Below are positions 11,434 through 21,460 of a stretch of DNA of 64,000 bases, piece by piece; the stretch's first letter is position 1; every line of letters begins with the position of its first letter. Source of the DNA: Hygrophila difformis (lineage: Eukaryota > Streptophyta > Magnoliopsida > Lamiales > Acanthaceae); assembly GCA_030278955.1 (NCBI GenBank), contig JAOANR010000010.1, forward strand, positions 13,065,086 through 13,129,085. Direction: 5' to 3'. The translations under genes and the position numbers were made by a program. The notes under the pieces are model-generated. The model was not told the origin of the DNA. It did no database searches and was given only the letters and a program-made list of their open reading frames with translations.

Positions 11434-11441
11434 TATTTATA
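11434..11441 (-). promoter_or_regulatory. TATA box of the LTR promoter
   Basis: TATAAATA on the minus strand, inside CCTATAAATACC, downstream of the U3 minisatellite and upstream of a plausible R-U5 of about 250 bp. It would drive the element's sense transcript from the 5' copy of this LTR. Confidence 0.6.
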
Positions 11442-11599
11442 GGAGGTGATGTAACCGCTGTAGAGGAACTGCTCCATGATCTAAGCCTTTAATAACCGCC
11501 CTGCTTGTACGCCTCAGCCTCTACTCCGCGTGGTTTGTCTATGTCGGTTGATATATTATCCTCCTTGGGGCCGATCGGTCTAGATGGTCCTGGCATAGG

Positions 11600-12047
11600 T
11601 GATTGTCCCTATGGTCTTGGCCTGACGGGCAGATAGCTGACTGTCCCTTTGGCCTGACGGGCAGATAGGTGACTGTCCCTTTGGTCTGACTGGCAGATAG
11701 GTGACTGTCCCTTTGGTCTGACGGGCAGATAGGTGACTGTCCCTTTGGCCTGACGGGCAGATAGGCGACTGCCCCCTTGGCCTGATGGGCGGATAGGTGA
11801 CTGTCCCTTTGGCCTGATGGGCGGATAGGTGACTGTCCCTTTGGTCTGATGGGCGAATAGGTGACTGTCACTTTGGCCTGATGGGCGGATAGGTGACTGT
11901 CCCTTTGGTCTGATGGGCGAATAGGTGACTGTCCCTTTGGCCTGATGGGCGGATAGGTGACTGTCCCTTTGGCCTGATGGGCGGATAGGTGACTGTCCCT
12001 TTGGCCTGACGGGTAGATAGGTGACTGTCCATTTGGTCCAACGGACA
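11600..12047. repeat. 32-bp minisatellite in U3, about 13 copies
   Basis: The unit reads TGACTGTCCCTTTGG(C/T)CTGA, then (C/T)GGGC(A/G)GATAGG, 32 bp, repeated in register with mostly single-base differences. Edge copies are the most diverged (11602, 12022). An open frame runs through it on the minus strand, but 32 is not a multiple of 3, so the reading cycles through all frames. It is not a gene. Tat-lineage elements are known to carry variable tandem repeats near the 3' LTR that can seed satellites. Confidence 0.9.
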
Positions 12048-12095
12048 AATAAATTTAATCGATATATTTATTTTATTTATTTATTGGTGATAACA

Positions 12096-12110
12096 TTGGC
12101 CCCCCTATTC
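12096..12110 (-). other. Polypurine tract of the Tat-type element
   Basis: The minus strand reads AATAGGGGGGGCCAA immediately before the LTR start TGTTATC. A G-rich purine run directly 5' of the 3' LTR is the plus-strand primer site of LTR retrotransposons. Confidence 0.75.
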
Positions 12111-13629
12111 AAACATTCAAAAATTATCCTTAAATTATTTGAATGTTTTGAATAATTCTTTTAAGCAATTTTAGGGATCCACTATATTATTTTAGGCTCG
12201 AGATTTGAGAAAACAAAACCCTAAGCCTCCTTGTAAGAACCGCTTTTCAAAATAAACGATCTTTCTTTCCCTTCTTCTTCGTCGTTTCTCTCCTCTCGGT
12301 TCTTTTTTCGAACGCCATTTTCCACATCTGCCGACCGGACGCCATCGTCCCTCATCAGGTTCCGCCATCCCCTGTCAGGTAACTTTTCTGTCTCTTTATG
12401 GCGTTTCAATAACTGTACAATACCGTAAATTGTCTTTCGAATGTATGGCTCTCCGCAGGCTTGTTGTGCCCTTGTTCACTGTTGTCTTTTGTTATTTTGT
12501 CCCAACTCATAAATTGATGTGACCGTCCCTTTTGAAAATAAGAAGGAATTGATAAGTTTATGAATTGAAACTATATGTTTGTCTGCCCAATGGTTTTCAA
12601 TATGGCACTAACTTCATAAATAGTTATTGGCCGCCCCAGCCATGGCGAAATTGCAATTTCAATATGTGATCTTTCATCCAATTTATTGGCAAAAATTCTA
12701 TTGTCTATGTGCTCACGGGTAATGTGCCCTTATTTGTTATTTTGTCCCATTCGCCATTATCACCCCTGCTGATTTGGATTTATCACCACTGGGTGAATTG
12801 ATATGGATTACTTTAGGGCCTAGGATATTACTGGCAATAATTTCCAAATCAAATTGAGAGACTATTTTATTTTGAACCATGGATTGAAATCTATGGTAGA
12901 AGTGCAGTTTGAGAAACAATACAAATTAGAGTTTCATCGATTGTTTCCCTGGCAATAATCACATAAAGTAGTTTCCTTGGCAAACATGTGCACTTCCAGT
13001 GTATCCTAGTTTACTTCTCAAATCTCATTTGTATCCTGGCGATTTACTATTCTTTTGCCCATCTAGTAAATCAGAAGCAGTGGGCAATTTATCTTATAAT
13101 AGTCATACTCAGTAACAATTAGTGTTCCAGGCTTGTTGATTCAAGACCATTCCTTGAGTTTTATTGACTATTTATTTTTCAAATGGTAAATAGTGAGACC
13201 AACTATGATAAGTATTCACTGGCCGTATCCTCATTTGCCAATTTCTAACTCTGGCCTCAACGAGCTCATCAACTGTGATCACTACCCCAGGACTCCCTTT
13301 TTCTATTATTATTATTTTTTTTAGCTCAATTTGGCTTTAGTATTTTTATTCTAGGCGAAACTAGGCTCTTGCCAAAGCTGAATTTTCCAATTCAGGCATT
13401 TGCTTAGTCTCTTTATATCATCCTATAGACTGAAAGCCACGTCTTCTGCCCATAATAAATTTTGAACATTTGCTTTGTTCTTGTGAGTAAACTTTTACCA
13501 TGCGCTTCTATTATATTTTTCATATAATTAGAACATTCAGGCATTGTTTACTTGATAGATAATATGTTATATTCAATGATAATATTTTGAAGCTAATCAA
13601 TTCATAACTTGGTCGAACTCTGAATAGGT
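12111..13629 (+). promoter_or_regulatory. Promoter and 5' leader, with intron, of the antisense PMD gene
   Basis: No coding frame. A pyrimidine-rich leader (12240-12370) runs to a good donor (CTGTCAG|GTAAC, GT at 12379). The bases just before the ATG at 13630 read CTGAATAG|GT, a plausible acceptor. This implies a 5'-UTR intron of about 1.25 kb, as is common in plant TE-borne genes. The promoter would lie within or just outside the 3' LTR, reading away from it. The splice call is inference from signals only. Confidence 0.5.
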
Positions 13630-15682
13630 ATGGCTGGTATCACTACTTCATCTGATCCAATACTTCCACTCGGGATCAATGTGGCGCCACAAAGGTCAGC
13701 CACAGAATTGTCATTATCGGGCAACACTCTTCCTGACCCAATTCTCCAGTGTTCAGGTTCTACCGTGCAGGTCCTCCGACCATTTTTCCTTACCCCTGCT
13801 GATGCTGGAGACGCACCTGGCTGTTTGTTGGGTCATGGGAAAAACATCTTGGCTCACTACGAGGGACTTAAATTGGATTGTTTGAGGGTACGGATTCGAT
13901 CTATGCCTCCTCTCCCTGATATGTACATTGATTGGTACAATAGAATTCGTCCATTTAAGGAAGAACATTGGCGTAAGTACGGTATTGACCAAGCCATTAA
14001 ATCCTCCACACTACCCTTTGAGGCTAGGGAAGGGTTTTTGGCCACTATGATGTGTTTTTGGGATTCGTCAGTGAACGGCTTCCTACTTCCCCATGGCATG
14101 ATGAGCCATACTTTATTGGACGTAGCCTTGCTTGCCCGTCTTCCTATTGCTGGGCAGGACGTTGCCACTATCCGTGATGCCCCATCCTATAACATCCAAT
14201 ATCAGAAAGGGACGGCCATTTCATACGAATCATTTATCAGCAGTAACCGATGCGAGGATGATTCGCCAGTTACCCCAGAGGAGCATGCGGCTTTTCTCTT
14301 ATGTTGGTTGAATAGATACATCTTTTGTGCTGGTAACAAATATATCCTCCTTCATCATATGGACTTGGCTTGCTTGTTGGCTGCAGGGGGTCGAGTAGCG
14401 TTGGGTACCATGTTCTTGGCAGATCTGTATAGAGGTATCAACAAATTCACTGAAAAGATTCGAACTGGTACTGCTCCCTCGTCCAGTATTAACGGTCCCA
14501 TCTGGTTTTTGGAAATTTGGTTCAGACTGTATTTCTCTATCGGGATGCCATATGGGCAACGGGTGGAATTTCCTATAACTTCCACCGTTCTTCCTATAGC
14601 TAATGTGATAGCCTCCACCTCCCAATCGAATTCATTGATTGATTTGGTTCGTGATGTTTTGTCTCGGGCCCGTAGTGACGATGCTTTTTTCCCGTATCAG
14701 CGCCACATGCATTTGGCGTCCTATCTCTTATGGAAGGATCCAACCTTACCGTTCCCTTTCGATGATGACTCATTCACCAGAGATGATACGATCTCCTGGG
14801 ATTCCATCACCCGACCTCGACATCTCTTGGCCAGTAAGCTTTTGCTCAAAAAGAAGGTTTGGATTACATCAGAGCCTTACATGCCACACTGTTTCGCCCG
14901 TCAGATGGGATGCTGTCAGGGCATCCCTAATGATCTTACCTTAGCCGGTCTATCCCCTCAGAAGAACACTAGGGGTCTCATCATTGTTGGGCATGGGGCT
15001 TCTTATGCAGCCAAAATTCAATCTTACTTGGGTCATAGATCTATACTCCCTTTCAAATTACAGGCATGTTCTCTCAGGACAGTCCCAACCTGGTGGTCTA
15101 CTTTCTGGAGTAAGTGTGGTCATTCTGTTGATTATTACCTCAAGTTCTTGGGTACTGATACAGAAACGGTGCCAAAGAGTAGTAAGTCTAAAGCTTCTAT
15201 CATTGTTACACCGCCTGGGAGTCCAACGACCACTGGGAGTCCTAGACTGCTTCGATCTTCCAAGAAGCGAAAAAACCCTGAGAATACCCAGCCGTCTTCT
15301 TCCAAAAGCAAAGGTGTCGGCTCCAATACAGATCCAGTTATCTTCTCAGGTAAATGCACTAAACGACGAATTGTTTTAAGTTTGCTCATGTTTACTAGCT
15401 AACTTCTACATTTTTTCTTACAGGTAGGTACCTCCCTAGACCTTCTAGTGGTCCTCTTACTTGGCCTCCCTTAGGCTCTACTCCTTCTACTCAACAGGTC
15501 AGTACACCTTATTTCCCACGCTAGGCATATACATATATTTATATATCATCTTTTTTTTTTTTTTTTGTTTCTCAAGGTGGATCAACAGGCATCTGCAGAT
15601 CAAACTCCCATCCATGATTCAGTCGCCTCAGGCTCGGAGACTCTTCCTACTCGACAGGTCAGTACACCTAGTTTCTCACGCT

Positions 15683-15716
<34 letters not shown>

Positions 15717-17675
15717 GTCTATATCATTTTTCGTTTCTCAATGTGGATCAACAGGCATCTGATCAACCTTCCATCCATGATTCAGTCGCCTCAGGCTCAG
15801 AGACTTCTTCAGATGATGACGTATAGCCTTTGCTTTATCAATATTTGGATATCAAATGTATGTACCTTTATTTTCTTCCATTAACTATTTTCATGTTCCC
15901 AGGCCACTTCAGAGGGTTCTGAATGCCCGGCTTCCTCCGACTCAGAGCTAGAGGTATGCTTACTTCATATCGAAGACTTCATCCACCATTATTGTTGGTT
16001 TATATCAATCTGTACATTTACTATTCCTACAGGATGAATCCCATGTTGTCGAGACGGAACGCAGGCTGAAACGCAAGCATGATACTTCATCAGTTGGTCG
16101 ATCTCGACTTGGATCTAGTTTGGATGGCCAAGCGACTGGCTCACCAATAAGAGATGTTTCCCCTCCCAACTCGGTACGCCTGCCTTATCATATATATATT
16201 TTTATGCATGTATTTTAAGCATATATATAATTTTTTGTTTTGGGTAAGTAATTAGCCCTTTTGTTGCAGGCTGAGTTGAGGGAGATAGAGCAAAAATCCA
16301 AGCATGACCATGACCAAGTAGTAGGTCCAGCTATGAAGGAAAGAAGGTCTAAGAACAAAAATGATCGAGTGGTAAATCCAGTGGTGGACGCTCAACTTGG
16401 CCACCAAAGAAGTATTTCTCTATCTAATCCAAGCATCCCTGCCCCTCACTCAGCTGCTGTGCTTATGGCTGATGCCGACTCAGCTGCTGTGCTTATGGCT
16501 GATGCCGGGACGACGTTGGAGACGGGCAACAATTCACTATCACTGGACATGTCCAATCCTGTTGCCAAGGTTGGCAACGATTCAGTGTCGCGGGTCGTAT
16601 CTGACGCTCCCATCACACCGGTATACATCCATATGTATATATTATTTATTTTTTATGCTTGGACGCCAAGTTTTAACATATTTCGTGTTCATCATTTGTA
16701 GGTGGTTTCTGCCGACACTGGTTCGATTGATGCTTCTCGAACAACCAATAGGGCTATTGGAGCTGTCACTTCCACTACTCCCTTGCCCATGGGCAATATC
16801 CCTATTTTGCCACCTGCTACTATGGCTCAGGCTAATCCTCCCATAGGAGTAGAATTGACCAGCCAGGTAGGCAACTTTCATTTACGTTTATACAAGACAA
16901 TCTGAATTCAACTAGATCTCAACATCATCCTTGTGATACAGCCCCCCACTCACGCTCCGGGTCCCATAGATAATACTCCTTCAGTTGTCACAACCAATGT
17001 AAGCTCGAAAATCCAGGTAGTGACCGCCTTCCCTTTATTTTTCACTAATTGGTTGGCTCATGGAGTATGTTGATCACTATCACTGTATGATGTATGTAGG
17101 ATGCTTCTCGGCGGCGGCCTCCTAGCTTGTCCGAGCTTATTGAGCATTTGACTGGGACGTCAGTAGGTGAAGTGACATATGACGATTTTTGTCGGGTGGA
17201 GATGGCACTGTCAGACTATTTAGTACCGGGCGTGATGGCTGGTAACAAGATCAACTTGGTCGAAGGAGTCATGCGAGATATCGCTCATCTTCGTGTAGTG
17301 GTGCCTCCGATCGCGGCGGAGTGTGACCGGGTGGACACTTTGGCTCCCCCTTCTTATCTTGCCACTTTGAAGAACGAACTTCAGGCCTCAACTTCTCGTG
17401 TCCAGGCGTTGCGCCTTCAAGAAGCAGCAGTGGGAGAAAAGATTCAACAGAAAAAGAAGGAATTGGAATTGTTGGAGGCTGAACAACAAGGGATTGTCGG
17501 GCAACGCCAGGAGGAAGAAGGAAAATCTACCATGTTAGCTGACAGTCTGGCCACTGAAGACAGGAGGTTTAAATCTATCAAAAAAACTTGTCAAGCCTCG
17601 GCATGGGAAAACATGGAAAGTCTTTCCAAGATATGGGATGATGTCATCGAGACCTTGAGGTCTTTGCCCCGATAG
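13630..17675 (+). CDS. Plant mobile domain (PMD) protein, ten coding exons, antisense inside the Tat element
   Basis: Exons: 13630-15349, 15424-15497, 15577-15657, 15755-15820, 15903-15953, 16033-16173, 16270-16620, 16702-16866, 16942-17016 and 17100-17675. All junctions are GT-AG and in phase, and the coding length is 3300 nt (1099 residues) with no stop. Exon 1 is a PMD (aminotransferase-like, plant mobile domain) of about 500 residues, recognisable from the YNRIRPFKEEHWRKYG region and FWDSSVNGFLLPHG..LLDVALLARLPIAG. Exons 2-9 code a Ser/Thr/Pro-rich linker with internal duplications. Exon 10 ends in a Glu/Gln/Lys coiled coil (about residues 995-1085). PMD proteins such as MAIL1/MAIN act in plant nuclei in silencing and genome stability, and the domain is spread by transposons. 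Here the gene lies opposite to pol, so it is probably an antisense extra ORF of the element; its role is unknown. No decay is visible. Confidence 0.85.
15486..15820 (+). repeat. Tandem intron-plus-exon duplication within the PMD gene
   Basis: A unit of about 160-166 bp is present twice: CAACAG or CGACAG|GTCAGTACACC, an intron with TA repeats and a T run, then an exon beginning GTGGATCAACAGGCATCTG. In copy 1 the acceptor is CTCAAG (15571-15576). In copy 2 it reads CTCAAT, so the AG is lost. The next AG in the same frame is 12 nt further on, in GATCAACAG (ends 15754). Exon 4 (15755-15820) therefore lacks four residues present in exon 3 but stays in frame. Confidence 0.75.
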
Positions 17676-18109
17676 GCACTTTCTTTCCTTTGGTTTTTGG
17701 ATATTTAGTTTTAGGTCTTTGTTCCGATGAACATATTTCCTTTTGTTATTCTTTTCCATTTTTTATTTTGACAACACTATATGGATATGCATACATTGCG
17801 CATTTGACATTTTTATGAATAATCTTTGCTAGCGCCAGTCTTCTTTTTTTTATATCAAAAGAAAAAATAGTTGGCACCAATTAGAGAATACATGCCCGAT
17901 AAAAAGGCTTAATTCTCAAATTCTGAGAAACAACAAAACTAATTTTATTTATTTGGCAAATCATCTGGCCAGATATTTCTCATGTTGTTCCAACCATAAA
18001 ACCACATACTCCGCTAAATAAATTCACCGGGCTCGTTCTCTCGCCCCTATATAAGTTCCCGATACAGGTCACAATTCGAAGTACTTTCAAACATCGCCAT
18101 CTTCTCGTC
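17676..18109 (+). promoter_or_regulatory. Spacer with TATA box for the first small antisense ORF
   Basis: The first half is a likely 3' UTR of the PMD gene. A clear TATA box, CTATATAAG, sits at 18047-18055, about 60 bp before the ATG at 18110, the usual plant spacing for a short 5' leader. The ORF therefore seems to have its own promoter and not to be a further exon of the PMD gene. Confidence 0.6.
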
Positions 18110-18616
18110 ATGTCAGGCAGAATTAGGGTTGACAACTGGGCAGAAGTTCTCCAGCCCCTCTTAGTGAATCAACATCCTCGGGGTGATGATGCGCGGTGTC
18201 TTGAAGTCTTGCTCATGGACATTGATGCCACCTTGAAGTTTTCACTTAAGGGAAAGAGAACTCTGGAAAGGACGATTGATTTCTTAACCAGGGTGTGCGA
18301 CGATTACCCTTTCCTCGAAGCAGCATTGGCTCATTATAAAGAGGCCGAGGAAGAATTGAAAAAATCAGTCGCATCCCTAAATCGCTTCGTTCAGATCGTA
18401 GATTGGAGGGATAATGAATTAGATCTCAATCTTGATCCATATGCCAACCTGCTTACAACGGCCGAAAAGGATCTTCATGAGATCGCCACTTCCATAGGGG
18501 CTAACGAAGCAAACAAGCTTGAGTATCAGATCACTTGGGAAAAATTACTGCGCCGACTGGACGATTTATTCGAGGAAGAGCCAACGATGAAACCAGGACC
18601 AGGGGCACTTTACTAG
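18110..18616 (+). CDS. Small helical protein, antisense ORF in the Tat element (paralog 1)
   Basis: 168 residues, single exon, start fixed by the ATG just after a TATA box and short leader. I do not recognise a named family. The sequence is mostly charged helix. It begins with a conserved block (DNWAEVLQPLLVNQHPRGDD, then GKRTLERTIDFL), followed by a segment of coiled-coil character (around residues 70-160). It has no signal peptide or membrane segment. The downstream ORF at 19070-19579 is a clear paralog of nearly equal length (169 residues), sharing DNW..LQP.LV..HP.GD and GKRTL(E/D)R. The pair lies between the PMD gene and integrase on the strand opposite to pol. A structural or regulatory role for the element is possible but unsupported. 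Confidence 0.7.
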   Translation: MSGRIRVDNWAEVLQPLLVNQHPRGDDARCLEVLLMDIDATLKFSLKGKRTLERTIDFLTRVCDDYPFLEAALAHYKEAEEELKKSVASLNRFVQIVDWRDNELDLNLDPYANLLTTAEKDLHEIATSIGANEANKLEYQITWEKLLRRLDDLFEEEPTMKPGPGALY

Positions 18617-19069
18617 GCCTTCTTATGATTTTTCCTTTTGCCTTTATCTCTTTTATTGGCCTCTCTTTTGTACTCCGGCTTTTGGCAATAATATTTTATA
18701 TTTACCATTATTCTATCTGGATTTATAATTTTTCATTGTTGCTCTAATACTCCAGGAATACGTGTATAGCTATTTTTAGCTTTAGCAAATAATCGAAACA
18801 AAAACTGAATTCCTTATAAACAGAACAAAAATCTTGGCTTAATAACAGTAACAATCCCATCAGCCACGTACATATCAATCTAACAGACTAAGGATTCAGT
18901 TCCTACTCTTGCGCCCAACCATGTATTGGTCAGCAAGGTTATTAGGGTTGAAAGAGTTTTCGGCATCGTTTCGCAGCGAGCTCCATATAAAAGACGGCCC
19001 ACTTCCTCTAGCAGTCTTACTCTGCTCTATAACCTTTGCTTTTCACTACTCAACATTACCTATACGATA
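18617..19069 (+). promoter_or_regulatory. Spacer with TATA box for the second small antisense ORF
   Basis: A T-rich 3' UTR is followed at 18985-18993 by ATATAAAAG (TATA core 18986-18992), 78 bp before the ATG at 19070. The reading frame is open further upstream (from 18926), but that part has no start of its own and overlaps the TATA box, so I take 19070 as the start. Confidence 0.6.
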
Positions 19070-19579
19070 ATGTCTACAGTGCCACAAGCTGTTACCCCTG
19101 ATAATTGGCTGGGGCAACTCCAACCATTCCTTGTGGGCAACCATCCTGATGGAGATAACGCGGATGACCTAGAAATTCTTCTCTCTGATATGGTCACCCG
19201 TCTGTCATTTTCCATCCGAGGGAAGCGAACTCTGGACCGATGCTTGGACTACTTGGAACGGCTTCAGCTAGACTATACTCGGGCAGTGGAGGATGTTGAC
19301 AGATGCCACGAAGCTGAGCATCTGCTCAATCGACAGAAACGTCAATTAGAAGACATCATAGGCTATCTTGATGAGCACGATGATTTGGGCGTTCTTATTC
19401 GGCCTTTCTTGGACTTTCAAAACACTCTCACTGAAGTAATCGAGGATCTCACCCAACAATGTCACACATACCAAAAAGAGGTTAAGGAATTCCAGACAAA
19501 CTGGGAAGACTTGCTTCTGCAGCTTCAGGCTCTAACCGACGAACATCCTATTCCCAGGGTTGTTCGCCGGTTCCGTTGA
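19070..19579 (+). CDS. Small helical protein, antisense ORF in the Tat element (paralog 2)
   Basis: 169 residues starting MSTVPQAVTPDNW. It is paralogous to the ORF at 18110-18616 over its whole length (DNWLGQLQPFLVGNHPDGDN, then IRGKRTLDRCLDYLERL, then helices rich in Leu, Glu and Gln). The two differ at many positions, so the duplication is old relative to the apparent age of the element, yet both frames stay open, which suggests selection. The stop (19577-19579) lies only 6 bp from the stop of the oppositely transcribed pol frame, so transcripts from the two strands must overlap at their 3' ends. Function unknown. Confidence 0.7.
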   Translation: MSTVPQAVTPDNWLGQLQPFLVGNHPDGDNADDLEILLSDMVTRLSFSIRGKRTLDRCLDYLERLQLDYTRAVEDVDRCHEAEHLLNRQKRQLEDIIGYLDEHDDLGVLIRPFLDFQNTLTEVIEDLTQQCHTYQKEVKEFQTNWEDLLLQLQALTDEHPIPRVVRRFR

Positions 19580-19585
19580 TCACCT

Positions 19586-21460
19586 TCATTCTGTATTTAC
19601 TTCCCAATACGATGGAAAGTATTTTTTCAAATAACGAGCATTTATGCTCTCATGCTTTTGTTTTCCATCCTTGTTAATAAGTGCATATGCACCATTTCCA
19701 AGATCAGTTTGGATGATGTAAGGTCCTTCCCAATTGGGAGACCATTTCCCCATTTCGTCGTTTTTCTTTTGTAATGGCAAAACAGTTTTCCAAACTAAAT
19801 CACCTACATGAAATGGATTGGCTCTAACCCACTTATTGTAATACCGAGCCCTTCGCTGGGCTTCTCTTTCCATATTATCAATTGCTTTTAATCGGTCAGA
19901 ACTAGTTTGTTCAAGTTCCCTCATAAGCATAGTTTCATGAACATCAGTGGGAACTATCTCCACATTCATGGTACGACTACTAGGCACTGTGACTTCCATG
20001 GGTAGTACTGCATCTTGGCCATAAGTTAGCCTATATGGAGTGAATCCCGTGGCAGTACTTTTGGTGTTTCGACAAGCCCATAAGGCCGTAGACAAATTTT
20101 CATGCCATTTCCTTGGCTTGTCTTCAATCATTTTTTTGATAATATTAATTAAGATCTTATTGGCCGATTCAGCTTGGCCATTTGCCTGGGGATAATATGG
20201 GGACGAGTGGTAAAGCTTGATTTTAAATGAGGATATGTAACTAGTGAATTGCTCCCCAACAAACACTGTCCCCCTATCGGTGGTAATGGAGTGGGGTATC
20301 CCATACCGATGGATAATATGTGAGTCGATGAAATCAATAACATCCTTTTGTGCTACTGACTTCAAGGGAATGGCCTCCACCCACTTAGTAAAATAATCTG
20401 CAGCTACGATAATAAATTTATGCCCTTTGCTGGAAGGTGGATGGATCATTCCTATGACATCGATGGCCCAAGATTTAAAGGGCCATGGTTTGATCATGTA
20501 GTTTAAATCACACACCGGGATGTGTCTAAGGCTGGCGTGCTTCTGACATGCCTCACACCCCTGGGCATACTTAATGCAGTCCTCATATATGGTAGGCCAA
20601 TAATACCCATATCGGTGGATAGTCCATCGCATGTTCAGGCCTGCCCTATGAGCTCCGCAAATGCCTTCATGAACTTCCGCCATAACTTTCCTGGCTTCTA
20701 TAGGTCCCAGGCACAGTAAAAGAACATCTTCGATTGTGCGCTTATACAAATCATCCCCCATCAGGGTAAACCTTAAAGCCTTGGCTTTAAGCTTCCTATC
20801 ATCAACCTGGGGATTTTTAAAATATGCAATTATCTCTGATCGCCAATCAGATGGCGTTGGTGCCATAGTGTCATTGTTTGGTGTCAAAGGCAGAGTTGGC
20901 CCCCCGAGTGTCGTATTAACTGATGTGTCGGATATAGGATTATCCATTCTCTCTGGGCTCCTGTTTTCCTGAGGTGCCTCATCATCAGGCATAGGATTTG
21001 TTAGCTCATGAATCTCCCCTTTGGGGCGGTACTTAGAGGCCAGCTGAGCCAGGCGATTGGCTTCTTCATTTTCGTTACGTGAAATTTGTTCAAACGTAAC
21101 ATCAGCTATTTTGGCCAATAAGTCATGAACCCGATTTTGATATCCCATCAGAATAGAGTTTTTGCAAACATAAGCCCCGAGCACTTGATTAATCACCAAC
21201 TGAGAGTCTCCTCTGATTATTACAGTTTGGACTCCTCTCATGACTAATGTCTCAAGCCCTAAGATCAGGGCTTCGTACTCAGCAGAGTTGTTAGTTATTG
21301 GTCCTAGCTCTAGGTATAACCTAATCCTTTGGCCGCCCGGGCCCTCAATGCTGACCCCTGCTCCAGCCCTAGAGCTAGTAGATGATCCGTCAAAGTGTAA
21401 GACCCATGGCAGAGTTTCTACACTCTCGATCTCGCAATCCAATTCACTATCCATACTCAC
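19586..21460 (-). CDS. pol: Pol C-terminal part: RNase H and integrase of the Tat-type element
   Basis: 624 residues to the gap edge; the polyprotein continues upstream into the N block. Residues about 18-145 are RNase H: the first Asp in VLHFDGSS, Glu in NNSAEYEALILGL, the second Asp in IIRGDSQLVI, and a C-terminal NEEANRLAQLAS. This extra, archaeal-like RNase H form is typical of Tat elements. Next come the integrase zinc-binding HHCC (HEGICGAH, CEACQKH) and the core with D (SWAIDVIG), D (TTDRGTVF) and E (NGQAESANK), all three catalytic residues present. The C-terminus ends KKYFPSYWEVNTE. The enzyme removes the RNA template and inserts the cDNA. The frame is undamaged. Confidence 0.93.
   Translation of the reverse strand: MSMDSELDCEIESVETLPWVLHFDGSSTSSRAGAGVSIEGPGGQRIRLYLELGPITNNSAEYEALILGLETLVMRGVQTVIIRGDSQLVINQVLGAYVCKNSILMGYQNRVHDLLAKIADVTFEQISRNENEEANRLAQLASKYRPKGEIHELTNPMPDDEAPQENRSPERMDNPISDTSVNTTLGGPTLPLTPNNDTMAPTPSDWRSEIIAYFKNPQVDDRKLKAKALRFTLMGDDLYKRTIEDVLLLCLGPIEARKVMAEVHEGICGAHRAGLNMRWTIHRYGYYWPTIYEDCIKYAQGCEACQKHASLRHIPVCDLNYMIKPWPFKSWAIDVIGMIHPPSSKGHKFIIVAADYFTKWVEAIPLKSVAQKDVIDFIDSHIIHRYGIPHSITTDRGTVFVGEQFTSYISSFKIKLYHSSPYYPQANGQAESANKILINIIKKMIEDKPRKWHENLSTALWACRNTKSTATGFTPYRLTYGQDAVLPMEVTVPSSRTMNVEIVPTDVHETMLMRELEQTSSDRLKAIDNMEREAQRRARYYNKWVRANPFHVGDLVWKTVLPLQKKNDEMGKWSPNWEGPYIIQTDLGNGAYALINKDGKQKHESINARYLKKYFPSYWEVNTE

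Larger units (their letters stand above)
11155..12095 (-). repeat. 3' LTR of the Tat-type element (941 bp)
   Basis: The ends are inverted repeats: TGTTATC at 11155 and GATAACA ending at 12095, so both strands read TG...CA. A polypurine tract abuts the high-coordinate end, which fixes the orientation as minus. U3 holds the 32-bp minisatellite (11600-12047). A TATA box on the minus strand (11441-11434) lies about 280 bp from the LTR end. Confidence 0.85.
11155..21460 (-). mobile_element. Ty3/gypsy retrotransposon, Tat/Retand type, 3' part with antisense genes
   Basis: Read on the minus strand: RNase H and integrase (21460-19586), then a long region carrying three genes on the opposite strand (19579-12200), a polypurine tract and the 3' LTR (12095-11155). 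The RNase H form, the integrase sequence and the large space between pol and 3' LTR filled with antisense ORFs are the layout known for Tat-lineage (Retand/Ogre-like) elements. Surveys of extra ORFs in plant Ty3/gypsy elements describe antisense ORFs there, some with the plant mobile domain. Gag, protease and reverse transcriptase must lie beyond the gap at 21461. Every reading frame visible here is intact, so the element may be recent. Confidence 0.85.

Noticed and set aside
11539..12048. 169-residue repetitive open frame on the minus strand
   Set aside because: It runs through the 32-bp minisatellite. The period is not a multiple of three, so the frame is open by sequence composition alone.
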